This document shows, in pieces, positions 10,392 through 22,849 of a stretch of DNA of 64,000 nt. Numbering within the stretch: position 1 is the stretch's first letter; every line of letters begins with the position of its first letter. The translations under genes and the position numbers were made by a program. The stretch lies in the NCBI GenBank assembly GCA_003116995.1, contig BDSL01000059.1:1-64000 (forward strand), given 5' to 3'. A model generated the notes under the pieces. The model made no database searches. It had not been told where the DNA came from and saw only the letters and a program-made list of their open reading frames with translations. This DNA comes from Yamagishiella unicocca (taxonomy: Eukaryota; Chlorophyta; Chlorophyceae; Chlamydomonadales; Volvocaceae).

Positions 10392-13300
10392 TCAGACCAA
10401 TATACGGGCCAGGCGCCGCGCGTGGCGCAACGCACTTGTCGGGCCGTCCTCACCGCCTGACCCCGCCGCCGCGTCAGCGGGCACCGACCGCGCCTGCGCA
10501 CCCCCTCCTGCCTGTTGCTGCTGCAGCGGCTGCAGTACCCGACCCTCCTCCACCGCGCTCCGCAACACCTTTAGCGCCATAGCAACCGCCTCCGACTCCG
10601 CACGAGCCGCCTGCACAGACGCCTGCTCTGCCAGCGCTCCGCAGCGCCCGGCTGCCTTTCGCCGCGCCGCCGGCTGCTGCCCGCATGCAGGCGACGCCGC
10701 CCGGCACAGTGTCAGCAGCACCGTGGCCCCAAGGGCGCTGATGCCATCACCCCCCTTCGCCGATCCAGAGTCCTGGCGCTCCGGGTCCAGTGCGTCCTTC
10801 TCTCCCGCCGCCTCGCCGCGGACCATCGCCCTGCCCGCCAACTGAGCAAGCAACAGCATGGCATGACCGTGTGCCTGCGTGGACAGGGTGGCGATGAAGG
10901 AGGTCATTTGGGAAGGCAAGGGAGTGGCATGGGGTATTTTTGCGGGTTGATGACGCGGCCGCAAGCACGCCACCAGCCCATGTTGTGCCTGCGACGCGGT
11001 CTAGCGCGTATCGGTAACTCGACCGTGAGCACGTTGTCCACCACGCGGCGGCCCGGGTTCGTTTGCACGCTCCCCGGCCCCATACCCCGCCCACCTTTTG
11101 CGCCACGCAGACTCGCACAAGCACCGTCGCCATGGTGCCCACCGCCGGGCTCTCCCTCTGGAGCAGCTCGGACAGCTTGGCCGCCGTCGCCTGCTGGGCC
11201 TTTAGGGCCGAGGGCGTGGTCGCCGCAGCTGCCGGCTTCTTGGTACCACGTGGGCGGACGCGCACGCCGCGAGCTGCGCCGTCGGGCTCCTCGGCCTGGG
11301 TGGCGGCGGCGGTGCCGTCGTCATGGTCGCCCTTGCCGGTGTCGCCCTCACTGTCCGCGCTCTGGCAGTGCAGGGCGTCTTCCAGCTGGGAGGCGACCGC
11401 CGCGTTGGCAAGGAGTGCCTCGCCCGTCAGCTGGCAGAGCGTGTCAAGCCATCCGCCGCTGGTCACCTGCAACGCCATGCACATTGGAACAGCCCACACA
11501 AAATGAACAGGGAGGGAGACGTCAGCTATAGGGGCTAAGTCAGCAGCTATGGCCGTATTCGCAGGTATAGCTCTTCCGAAGGGGCTATCAGGACTTCGGC
11601 CACATGTCGTGATGAGCCGTCAACAGCTTCAAACAAGAAGCTAGGACCAAAATGGCGTCAATCCGAAACCTATAATCCCATGCAGATCCTCACCCGCCGT
11701 GTCGCTGTCAGCAGCTCGCCAACCAGGACGGCCGCGCTCACTCGGACCTGCATTTGACCAGAGAAAGAGTAAGCGATACGACCATGTATGTAAGCAATCG
11801 TACAAGGTATCGTACGGGACTGTGTGTTACCGTACTATGCCTACAACAACTGGCAAGCGGCATGCCATCTTTCAAACCTACCGCCCCCTTGAGAAGCGTC
11901 GCGATGGCGGGATTGCAAAGCAACGTTAGAAGCGATGAAGCCAGACGCTCCACAGACACGTTCGGCGGCGGCAGCTCCTGCCCCTCTTCGTCCTCCTCTG
12001 TCGCCCCATCCTGACGGCCAGCCGCGGCGGCTTCCATCCGTGCCTCCAGCTGCTGCGATGGCAGCTCGTCGCTAACAACATCAACACCGCCTTCGCCGTC
12101 GCCTCTGCGGCGGGCGCCGGCCGGTACCGGCGCTGGCGTGGCGCTGCTACCGATGCCGTCACTGCCATCTCCCCGGCGGATGGTCTCCGCCATCTGCTGG
12201 GTTAGCCCCAGCACCACCTGGATCGTGCTGGAGATGCAGGCTTGCTGCTGGCGGGTGTCACTGCCTTGGTCTGCCAGTGCGACCACTGCGGCATGGGCCA
12301 CAGCCGCCTGGACACCGCACAGGCTGGACACCGTGGCCACGTACCGGGCGCTTATGTTCATAAGGTCCGTCTGGTGTACGACATGTAGCACGCGCAGCAA
12401 GCCCTGGCTGTACTGAAGTGCCGCCAGCTGGGCGGTGAGGCAGGGCTCCTCCTGTGGGCAAGTGAGCGGCCAGTTGCGATAGACGGCAGATGGTTTGTGA
12501 AGCGTTTGGGCTGCCGGGCATGGTTGCCCCTGCACCGGATGCTGTGATAATTTGCCATTCTGCGGCATTACGTTTCGTTGAGAAACGCAAGCTACGAGGC
12601 AGGCGGCGGTAGCGCTGACGGTTCCAAGCAAAGCCGAGGTCCTGGTGGTCTGCAACCCGAGATCGCTGTACGCCCCAGCCCCTGCACCCTCCTTTTGCTT
12701 GTGGCCCGGTAGCCAAGCACCTCAAAACCAGACCCGGCTCGCTGCTGGCGGAGGCGGCGCCGGGCCGTCACCCACGCACCCACCAGGACGAGTTCCGCCA
12801 GGCGACCGCACGTATGCACTGCGTAGTCGATGACCGGCACGATCTCGAAGAAACCCATCAGCGAAGCCTCCCCATCCTCCTCCTCCGCCCCGTCCTTCGT
12901 CTGCTCATCGCCTCTGTCCGTCGTCTCATGCTCAGACGACTCCGGCCCCGCCTCCGAGGCCACCGGCCGCCGGCCACGGCGGCCGCGACCTGCCGATGCT
13001 GGCGTCCGCCGCGGTGTGGGCTGCACGCTGGGTGCCTCAGGGCCCGTGTTCCGCTGGCGAGGCAGGGCTGCCCACATTGCTCGGTGCAGGGCAGCCCGAC
13101 AGTACCGGGACAAGGCGCCCCAAGGGTCGCCCAGGACGAAGGCGCGGTCGTCCTGCGGGTCGGCGTCCTCGTCCGCTGCTGGGCTGTCGGCCTCATCGGC
13201 GGAGCCCGCCTGAGCCAGGTGCAGGATCTCGTCCGCCTCCACGATGGCCAGCTGCTGCATGGCCTGCCAATGCGGAAGGTCGGTTGGGGTGTTTGTTACA

Positions 13301-16300
13301 CGCCAAGATCGGAAAACGGCGTGCTCGATTAGCACAGAGCGGGTGGAGCGTAATAATATCAATATGTGGAGTGAGTGTGCCAGGTGCCGGCCTGGTGGGC
13401 GAAATTCGTGCGCAACAGGTTAATCAGCATGATCCACATTGGCAGGCCCGGCGCATTGGGAGTAGCGGGCAGGCGAGCAAAAGGAGCACACCGAACCAAA
13501 CAACGCATTGGCCTAACCATGACTTGACGACCGCCCTCCACGGCTAACCGCCCACAGCACCTGTATCATGCCGCCAAAGTCCGGGTGGTCGCACAGCAGC
13601 TCGCGGCCTTCCTCGTTCTGCAGCAGCACGCAGACGCAGCGCCCGGCGGCGGCTGCAGGCAGCTGCACCGCCTGCAGTTGCGACTCGCATCTCCAGCAAA
13701 ACCAATCGGTCTGCAAGCCGAGAGGCGACGCGAGGAGGACGCAACACAGAAGTGGGGGGCGTTTCGTACAGAAAAGGAGAGACGCAAAGATCGGACGGAT
13801 GCAACGGAGATGGATATGAGCGGGGCAGGTTAGGGTACCCAACTGCACTGCAGTGCATCGCAGCACACACGCGTGGGGATTGCTTCGGCCGGCATTTGCC
13901 CACCTCGGGGACCTCCTGAAGGGGCGGTCGCAGACAGTGCGTGTGGCAGGCCGCGTCGCAGCCATCGCAGAGCAGCATGGTGTCATCCGGCTTAGCGCGC
14001 CTGCATTCGGGCAGGAAGGCGACCGGCAGGTCATTGTGGAGGAAAGGCTACACCAGCCAGATGCACCATCCGGCATTACGGGCTGCAAAGCACCAATGCC
14101 CACACTCGCCGCAGCCGCACCTACCTGCAGCCCTCGCAAATCTGGTCCTCGCCGTCAGCGTGACCGGGACCGTGCCCATCCAGCCCGACAAGCCCTCCCG
14201 CGCCGCTTTCATCGAGTAGCTGGTCGAGCATGTCCCGCCCCTCGCAGCCACGCTCGCGTTTGTCCGCCTTCCCCGCCTTCTTGCGGACGACTGCAGTGCC
14301 AGGAGGGAGCGGGGGCATCTTGAATGGGCTCGTTCAACATCGATGAAGGGGCCACGGACCAGGGTGGCTCAAATGAGCCCATGTGAAACTCATTGCAACC
14401 GTCAGTGCCTGGCATTACTATCAGGCGCATGTGTCCATGCCTCATTACCTGCCAGAGCGGCAGGGAAAAGGTTCGTCCGAAGCGTATGACCTGTGTCCAC
14501 GCGACCCCCGTTGCCCTACCTGGCTTGCGCAGTGGCAGCGGCTCCCTCACGCCCAACGCCGCTGACAGTATGGCCACCAGCTTGGGGCCGTTGCTGCCGC
14601 TGACCAGCGTCTGAGGGCGGACGGCACGGCGGTGGTGGGCGGTGGTGGCGGCTGGCCTAGTGGGTGGATACGCTACGAGCTGGCAGATCAGGCCCGGCAT
14701 CTGAACAATGACGGCCAGCAGCCGACAGAAGAAAGCCAGCAGCAGCACGAAGGAATGAGCAGGGTGAAATTTACCGCGTGGCCATGGTCCGGTCTGCCAG
14801 CCCTGGCTCACCTTGAGGACTTCCGACAGGACGCCCACATCGTGCCCCTGCGGGCCATGGTGGCCGGCCAGCTGGACACCGAACGGGGAGGGAGCAGTGA
14901 ATGAGGCCAGTTGGTAAGCGTGCTGGGTGATGCGTTCGGTTTGCAAGGAACCCGACGCTTCGCTACCCTAGAATGCACGGAAGAACAGGCGCATGTGGAA
15001 ACCGGAGTCTAAACTCGTTGCAAGAGGACCAAATTGTATGGCGGTGCCCAGCCCACCTCCATGGCGAGCATGCCCTCATCGCTTGCGGGCAGCCCGAGCC
15101 CTGCGAAGGGTAGGGGGGGATAAGGGAATCACGGCACTAAGAGGGATTCCATTCGCGGGGCAACGACATGGATAGGACGACGTGAGGACACTGCCGTAGC
15201 CTGTCGGTTGAGTTCTCTAAATGATCGCGAGGCGACGCAGCGGGGAAACAGATTCAAGTGCATAGGCAGCAAGGCAGGCAGCCGTCTCCCACCTGGTATT
15301 GCGTCCTGCGCCAGTCGCTCGAAGAGCATGCAGCGCACGCTCAGGGCTCCTGGCGTGAAGTGCACGGCGGCCACGATTTGGAGCACCAGCGTCCTGCCGT
15401 GTTGGAGGCGAGGAAGAGACAGGGAAAGCCGGGCGCGTCATTCGCACAGCAGTAGGAGACGCGCTGAAAGGAAAGTAATGCTACTAGGCACCGAAATGCT
15501 CATGCGCGCCCGCCCTGTGTTTGCACTGCTACCCACTGTCGAGAAGCCGTGCCTCCTATAGCCCCTGGCGCCAGCGGAAAAGCTCCCAGCTCTCGCATCT
15601 CCCATGACACCATTCCTCCGCAGACGCTAACCTACACAGCCTTAGGCTTGCGCAGCTGCTCCTCCGCGACACGCAGCAGCTGTGTAAGAGTGTCAGCTGA
15701 CAGCACCTGTGCCACCTCCGATACGCTGCACTCCTCGCAAACCGCCACCGCAGCGCCGAGGCCCTGCGCCACTATCAACAGCCCCTCCACGATCGCTAAC
15801 CAGCCCTCCTCTGTCTCGGAGCCGACATCCTACAGGGTGCAGGGGCGGGGTGCAATGGCGGAGAGGGTGAGATGGCGCAACCGGAGGGCAAGCACTTGGG
15901 TGCGCACCCCTAGCGCTGACCAGGTCGGACGGTGTGACAGGACCCAAGGTGCTGAGGCGGGTTTGACCTGCCAGAGAGGGGCGCGATCGCCATGCACGTC
16001 ATTGAAAGCCGACGCTGTGGACGGCTGACGCTGTAGATGGCTGGCGCTGTAGACGCCTGACACAAATGTAACAGCGTCTGTGTAGCAAGAAGGCGGCATA
16101 GGGAACAGATGTACCCGAGTGTCGCACCTGCAGCACCAAATCTTCGTCGTCGTCTTCATCGGGCATCACCCCGGCAGAAGCACCGCCGTTGTCCGCCCCG
16201 GCATCATTGGCTTCCTGCGCGGTGGCGGTCGCAGCGGTTGTGATCCCAATGACGCGCACGCGGGCGTCAACAAAAACCACCACTTCAAAAACCACCGCAC

Positions 16301-19300
16301 CGCCACCCTGCTGCTATAGATGCCTCCAGCTCCCTCCCAACCTAGGCTCTGTACCTGTTGCTCCTCGTGTTCGTCGTCCTCGTGATCACTCACGGCTGCA
16401 GCGGGCTTCTTCTTGGCCCGCTTCTTGCCCGCCGTTGTGGCGGCCTTACCACGGCGACCAGGCGCCGCCGCCTTCACGCGCTTGGACGGCGGCTGCGGCG
16501 GCTGCTCTGCCACCGGGCTGATTCCAGGAGCTGTCGCCAGCAGGTGCGAGGCCAGGTCTCCAGCAAGCTGCAGGATGTGCTCCAGGGGCACGGAGGCGGT
16601 GTACTCCGAGCTGGCAGCGCCACCGCCGGAGCCGACCCGCGGGTCGCTGGGAAGAAAGCGAGCAACCAGGTTGCGGCAGAAGGCCTGGCCTGCCTCAGGT
16701 TTGGAACGCAGTAGAGCGCCCAGGCGTGCCTGTGGCGTTTCGCGTTGGCAGGACAGCAGCTTTACGGGCAGCGGAGCGATTTGACGCACCGTTTGCTTGT
16801 GACCTGGTGTGGCGTTGCCCGCAAAACTCGCAACGTACACCGGCCCTCGCGACCAGAAGAACATGCTGTGCTTTCACGCCCAGCGCCCTGCCCCCGCACC
16901 CTGCGGCCCTCCACCCACCGAGCCCTCCTGCGCATTAGGAAAGAAGCTCGGCACCAGGATGCGGGAAATCTTGCGCGCCACCGCCGGCGCGGTGTCCGAC
17001 GCCATCGCCTCGAGCAGCTGGTCCGGGGGCACCACCCCCCAGAAGTGCAGGCCGCGGCAGGCGCTGACCGCAACCAGCAGGTCCGTCAGCGCCTCGCGGA
17101 CGCCCGGGTCGGTGTCCTGCAGGAGCGCTGAGATGGCCGGCAGGGCTTTCTGCGAGGGGGGGGGTTGAAGAGAGCCCGTGAGCGGATGGGGGAGGGGAGG
17201 GGAGGAGGTTCGTTTGCGGTGGTTGGGCCTGGTGCATCAGCTGGCTGCCGAGGCGAAGGGTGCGGAGGCACGCTCCTCCGGCCCACCCTGGCGTCATGAT
17301 ACAGTGTGCTGATAGGGTAAAACAACGTGCAGGTGAAGGTCTTCGCCTTCAGCAGAAGGCTACGCCTGCCGCCGCGGAAGCAGCGGTTGCGCTTCATATT
17401 CAAGGCCGAGGCTGCTGCTTTCGAACTACATCATCTGGACTGACCGTTTTCCGCAGCGCCCGGCAAGCCTGCCGTTCGCCAAAATACAAGCCCATACCTT
17501 GAGGACCGGCTGCGCGTGCTGGCTGTCCACCAGCGTGCGGAGCCCCCGCAGCACAGCGATGCGGACAGCTCGGGAGGAGCCGTCGAATGCCAGTTTGCCT
17601 GCGGAGCGGAAGTATTACGCGGCAAGGTTACGTGGTAAGGGACAACCTAGCAAGGCGCCTATAGGAACAACCTGTACGCGGACAGCAAGTGGGCATGACA
17701 TACTGCTCGCACAGGGCGGGTGTACGTCTGGGGACAGGAGCGCTGGAACTCCACCGCGACCTTCGTCGCTGACCGGCTGGTACCGTGCAACAAGGAGATC
17801 TGTCCCGCGACCGCTGTCCTTAACCCCTCACTTGTGATGTCGCCGATGATCTTGGCGCTGGTTGCAGCCGGAATGATTTCCCAAAAGTACTTTAGGCAGC
17901 GGCAGGAGCCCTCCACCGCAGCCTCACGCACGGCGGGACAGGGGTCGGCCAGGCTTTCCATGAGGAGACCCAGCTGGTGGGTCAGCCGTGTATTGTTCTC
18001 GTCCGCGGCGGCCTCTGGGTCCTGCGCTCTCATAGCAGAGGGTGCAACAGCTCCTCAATAAGTACCTAACTAGGCCCATGGCCTTTGGGTACTTACGCCG
18101 CCGGGAAGGGCCTCAAGGTCACATCCAGGCAACGCCAAACAGGCGAAGGGGATGAGATCAACGTATGGCAACAATGCAGCATACTTGAGATCATCGCGCC
18201 AATGCGGACCGATGGCGTGCAGGGGCATTCCGTTGAGGGGTTCGGGTGCCAGAACCCGGTCACCCCGCAATCACCCACTCGGAACGGTATGATGTTTTTC
18301 GCGTGCACTCGTGGCGCTCCCCAGCGGACCCTGATGGTGGTTCCCATCGCTTCGCTTGCTGTGCGTCCGCATGCCACTCCCATGCGGCATTGGCCGCATA
18401 GCCAGAGCGTACAGCGCACGTCACTGATGCGCGATGCGAGCAAGTGACAAGGTATGGACAGCCGCATGCACAACGTTACTTACCACGATTGGAAACGCTG
18501 CCACCAGTAAGTGGACAGCATTGCGGCGAACTTCCGCATTGGCAGCGTCAAAGGCCCGTGGGAGGATAGGGTCGTACAGCCGCACCAGCGCCGGGCTCAT
18601 TCGCTTCTCAATGTTCCTGCAGGCAAGGGATGTGGGTCGGGCATGGAGTATCGTTGATTGCGATGCAGCGGTCACAGCAAAGGTGCCCGGCTGTGGCGTC
18701 GCTGACGCAACGCGAAGCGTTCCTCCTGACAGGTTGTGAGCGCAAAACACTGTGCGGAGGCGCAACTCATGTTGCCGGGCTGGTCCCCGCCGCCCCCAAA
18801 GCCGCCTACAATACCCTGCTCCTCGCTCTCCATAGCCCTGCAGCCGTCGGCCCGTTCCCCCAGTTCCCAGCGTCTGCTCACTTTTGGCTGTGCAGCCCGT
18901 TGAGCACGAGCCGCAGCGCCGCCGCCAAGGCTGGTGTGGACGCCAAGATGGCCGCCTGCATGAGGGCCTGCAGCTCGGACTCCACCTCCATCGCGCACGG
19001 CCCCACGGTGTCACGCCACGCACGGAACAGGATCTCGCCGTAAGCCTCCAGGGCGAAGCGTTGACCGGAGGGAATCTGGAAGGGTGGCCACGCAGTTGAC
19101 GCACGGGTCACGAGGACAGGAGCTTCTAGGCGACGAGACGGTGCACAGCGTGGAGGCGATATGCACTTTGAGACACGCTAGATGAACACCGACCCTGGCG
19201 TCCACGGTGCCGTACACACAAGCGGCATCTCACGGAATTACCTGACCCCCGGCCGCATCTTATCCTGCTTCGTTTCCGATCACGCCCCGGGTTTGGCGTA

Positions 19301-21401
19301 CCAGCCTCCAATTTCCATGTAACACACAACTGCATTGGCCCTTCAAATCCTTCGTCGCATCCCTGGTGTGGCAGTAATATAAAAGTCCCTATCTAGCTCA
19401 CCTGATTCCGTACGATGGCCCCAAGCTCCCTCGTCATCTGCGGCTCCAGGTGGAAGAGCCCCGCGATGAAGCGACGGCCTTCCGCCTCCCGCAAAAACGC
19501 AGGGTGCATGGCGGCCAACAGCAGCAACCGCTTCGTGTCCTGGATGGTTTCGTCTTCGTAGTCAAGCAGCTCCAGCGCCTCCCGTATCACGTAGCACATA
19601 TGCACCAGGGAGGCCCGGTTGCGCTCTAGGCTATCGCTGGCGCGTAGCTGCGAGTGGGGTTGGTGGGTGCGTGCATTGATGGTGGTATGGAGGCAGGTAG
19701 GTAGAGCAACAAAGGAGCCGCCATTCCTTGCAGGCTCCCGCACGCAGGGTGCCGGTGATGGGTGCTACAACGGCAAACGGCTCCATCGCAATACGAACTT
19801 TCAGGCCGATGGCCATGTGGCTTGCTTTCCATGGCATGCGGCATGAAGAGTGCGGCGTGAAATGCAATGTGGCGCCGGCAACCTAAGCGACGAGTGGGCA
19901 GCTTTCGAAAACAAGCAGGACAAGCCAATGTCGACGACTTGGCTACGTCATTAACTTCACCTCACCCACGCCAATGGGTGCACCTCCAGCAAAACTGAGC
20001 CACGCCTCCCGATACGGGGTCGCCTCACGTACCAGTACGTACGGGATGGTGCGGGCCACCAGCATTTCGTTTCCCGGCACTCGCCGCTCCCACCAGGCGC
20101 AACACAAACGCATCACGGCATACTGCATATCGACCTGCAGCGTGCCTAGCTCCTCGTTCACGTCGCTCTGCGGAGGCGTAGTGTTGGGCGCGGGTTAAGT
20201 TCGCCAGGATAAATAATGTCATGCTGGAGCAGCAGCGTGTGTGTGCGACCCAGTACTGTGTGTGCGACCAAGTCGAAAGCGAGCGTTATGTGCGACCCAG
20301 TCGTGCGAAAACATACGACCGTGTGTGCGCTTGGGAGAGCAAGCGCTCATTGCCACCCCGATTGTGTGTGCTCATCGGAACCCGAGTGCTCCTCGCGACC
20401 CAGATTCACAACAATAATTGCGCAACGGAAAACGCAGAGGACCCCTCCTGGCCTCGTGTCCGCACATCCTTACGAGCCCTAGGCATCAAACCATAATTCA
20501 GCCCTACACGCAAGGCACAATCCAGCCCCGAAAGTTTGCTCCATGCTACCGCCTCAGCTGCGCCTTTTCCCCCTGTGTCAGAACCACATGGGGCTTACTG
20601 TGAAGCCAGGCCCCCGACTCCTGGCCGTTGGGGGCTTGGGTATCGCGAGTGAATCCCACCACTCCGGCCTGCCCCTGGCTCTCACCATAAGCACTCCGTC
20701 GTGCAGCATGACCGCAACATTCAGCAGCTCTCCCGGGGGCGGCTGCTGGCTCCGCGTCAGGAGGTCCAATGCTAGCAAGGCTGCGCCTTGCAGCGTCAGT
20801 ACGGTGCCCTGGGGATCAGCCGTGGAAACCATCAGCGTTCGGAGGTTATGGCTCCGTCCAACTAGCAGGCGTGCATTATGGTCGGGATGCGTATGAAGCA
20901 ACCATGCATACGTACGGAGGGCATGCGTGACAAGGGACAGGGTTTAGTCGAAGTAGAAATGGCCCCCTTCTGAGCGTGGACATCCCGCAACATGCTTCAT
21001 GCGACTTTGGTACGTATTTATAATGCATGGGGCAGCGGCGTGGGCCTACCTCAAGGTTATGCACGTTCTGCTCATCCAGCTCCAGGCCAGCCTCCTGGGC
21101 GGCACCAGCTGCGACCAGCGCCGCTTCGACGTGCCGCTCGAGCGTCGCACAAACTTTAACTAGCTGTTGTCGGGTGAGCTCAGGAATTCCTTCTACTCCG
21201 CCCTTGGCCTTCTGCGGGGCAAAGTTGCGTTTGGTAGTTGTCGGTGGCGGGTCAAGCACTTGCCACACAGCTAGCGAACTGTAACATGCTATAGATAGCC
21301 AGCGCTACCTTTGCAATTGCATGGAGGAATGGACCAAACGACTCGTCTGAAAGGTCGGAAACAAGGGCCAGGCCTGTCTGCCGCGCCTTCGGCCTCGGCA
21401 T
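10392..21401 (-). CDS. NCAPG2: Condensin-II complex subunit G2 (CAP-G2) with an embedded PHD finger, 24 exons
   Basis: HEAT-repeat subunit of condensin II, which compacts mitotic chromosomes. Exons: 21401-21309, 21211-21050, 20808-20686, 20167-19961, 19647-19402, 19075-18882, 18616-18484, 18021-17832, 17598-17498, 17149-16919, 16729-16355, 16214-16128, 15829-15636, 15393-15293, 15100-15057, 14871-14812, 14610-14520, 14290-14125, 14000-13904, 13710-13561, 13263-12721, 12451-11882, 11466-11095, 10874-10392. All phases match, giving 1670 codons (animal CAP-G2 is about 1140). Family landmarks in order: CCAWWERRVPG, EGRRFIAGLFH, LYDPILPRAFDAAN, AVREAAVEGSCRCLKYFWE, KLAFDGSSRAVR, GLHFWGVVPPDQLLE. 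Residues 929-973 form a canonical C4HC3 PHD finger (Cys929, 932, 944, 947, His952, Cys955, 970, 973; Trp968), spread over exons 18-20. A Lys-rich acidic linker (about 640-710) and acidic linkers after the finger look disordered. Small exons 15 and 16 are the least certain. Confidence 0.93.
13692..14136 (-). other. PHD finger coding segment within CAP-G2
   Basis: The eight metal ligands are split over three exons: CEGC at the end of the exon finishing at 14125, the LLCDGCDAACHTHCL core in exon 14000-13904, and DWFCWRC at the start of exon 13710-13561. The spacing C-x2-C-x11-C-x2-C-x4-H-x2-C-x14-C-x2-C and the Trp two residues before the seventh ligand are the standard pattern of chromatin-reader PHD fingers. 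The Asp-Asp before the third ligand resembles fingers that read unmodified H3K4, which is inference only. Confidence 0.92.
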
Positions 21402-21936
21402 GCTAGCTAGTTTCTTCTAGAAAGAGCCAGCGGCTTGAGCGACTAAGATGCTAGTGGTTATTTCATCATTAAGTCCCGAGATATGGCACAGAGCAACGTT
21501 GGTTCCGCGACTGTATGGAGCAGCTGCTTCCCTCTTCATTCGGCTTTGGCCTCAGCAAGCTAAACTGCGTGCAATGCAGAAGACCGTCATGTTCATAGGA
21601 GCTTCTGAAGGATAGCAAATGCTGTGTATTGTCTGTTTCTTGGTGCTGTGCGTCAGCTGTCATCGAAATTTGTACAACAAAAATTGAGAACTCATGCCTG
21701 CTGGCCTTCTACTGTCTTCCAGTATAAGACATTATTTGACTTGCGTTAATAATTTCCTGGTACCTCACCATATATTTTCTGTTTCATACGGTCAAGGCTC
21801 AAGCGTCTCTTTGTGCCTGACTGCTCGAAGCTATTAGGTGTTCCGTGTAGACTTTCGTGAACAGTCGATTACGGTGACTACATCCCCAAGGTAAAACAGG
21901 TTGCACCTTTGTAGTGCCAATCGGCAGTGAGTCGCC
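21402..21936. promoter_or_regulatory. Divergent promoter region between CAP-G2 and RAB23
   Basis: 535 bp separate the two start codons, which face away from each other, so both promoters must lie here or overlap. The sequence is noticeably more AT-rich than the genes. I see no confident TATA box or other named element. Confidence 0.6.
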
Positions 21937-22785
21937 ATGGAAGAAGACTTTGACAGAGAGATAAAAGTCGTCGTGCTTGGCAACGGTGGGGTCGGCAAGA
22001 CCAGTATGATCCGGAGGTTCTGTAAGGGCGTCTTCACAGACGAGTACAAGAAGACCATCGGTGTCGACTTTCTGGAGAAACCGCAGTTCGTGGAGGCGCT
22101 GCAAGAAGAAGTCCGGTTCATGCTGTGGGATACAGGTTAGATATTCTGCTGTTTTGGGGTGCCACACGGACGCTGGGACATGGTCTCGACCGACCCGCGC
22201 CCCTTTTTGCACTGTGCAGCCGGCCAGGAGGAGTTCGACGCCATCACGCGTACATATTATCGCGGTGCTGGTGCAGCTGTGATTGCTTTCTCCACGACGG
22301 ATCTGGAGTCCTTCAAAGCGGTGTCAGGCTGGAAGGACAAAATTATTGCAGAATGCGGCGAAATCGCCATGTGCCTGGTACAGAATAAGGTTGATCTCAT
22401 AGATCAAGCTGTGGTAACTGCGGAGGAGGTAGAAGCCATGGCGCGGCAGCTGGGTCTGAAATTGTACCGCACCTGCGTCAAGGAGAACATCAACGTGACG
22501 GAAGTGTTTGGCTACCTAGCAGAGCTGCACCACAAGAAGCAACAGGCGGGCCAGTTCAGCGCGCAACCCCCGGTGGCCGCGATCACTGCTCCTCCGGGCT
22601 CAGCGGCGGCGATAGCAGCAGCAGCGGCGATAGCAGCAGCACCGCCACCACCGCCGCAGCCGCAGGGGGGAGAGCCAAAAGTCGACCCGCCGCCTGCGAA
22701 GGCTGAGCCTATGACCGTGGAGGTTGGGAAGGGCAAAATTCGTGCCAAGAAAAAATCGAAGCTGGCAGCCTGCTCCATAGCGTAG
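21937..22785 (+). CDS. RAB23: RAB23-type small GTPase
   Basis: Two exons, 21937-22135 and 22220-22785, joined inside WDTAGQEEF; 254 codons, close to animal RAB23. It is a membrane-anchored molecular switch; in animals RAB23 acts at cilia and in Hedgehog signalling. G1 is GNGGVGKT, the switch I Thr is in KKTIGVDF, G3 is DTAGQEEF, G4 is NKVD and G5 lies in TCVKEN. The stretches MLWDTAGQEEFDAIT and YYRGAGAAVIAFSTTDLESF follow RAB23 rather than other Rabs. The C-terminus is an Ala/Pro-rich linker, a Lys-rich segment (RAKKKSK) and a CaaX box CSIA, consistent with prenylation. The start ATG at 21937 gives the usual N-terminus. A flagellate alga would be expected to keep this gene. Confidence 0.96.
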
Positions 22786-22837
22786 TGTATAAGGCGTGTG
22801 ACGCATTCCCGGCGTAGTGTATAAGGCGTGTGACGCT
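22781..22837. repeat. 32-bp tandem duplication across the RAB23 stop codon
   Basis: The block GCGTAGTGTATAAGGCGTGT is present twice, 32 bp apart. The first copy supplies the RAB23 stop codon; the second lies in the 3' UTR. Confidence 0.85.
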
Positions 22838-22844
22838 GTGGGAA

Positions 22845-22849
22845 TGTAA
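22845..22849 (+). terminator. TGTAA poly(A) signal of RAB23
   Basis: TGTAA, the usual green-algal polyadenylation signal, lies 60 nt after the RAB23 stop codon. Confidence 0.55.

Noticed and set aside
10105..13547. Long plus-strand ORFs opposite CAP-G2
   Set aside because: They are GC-rich antisense shadows; the minus strand gives consistent splicing and family similarity.
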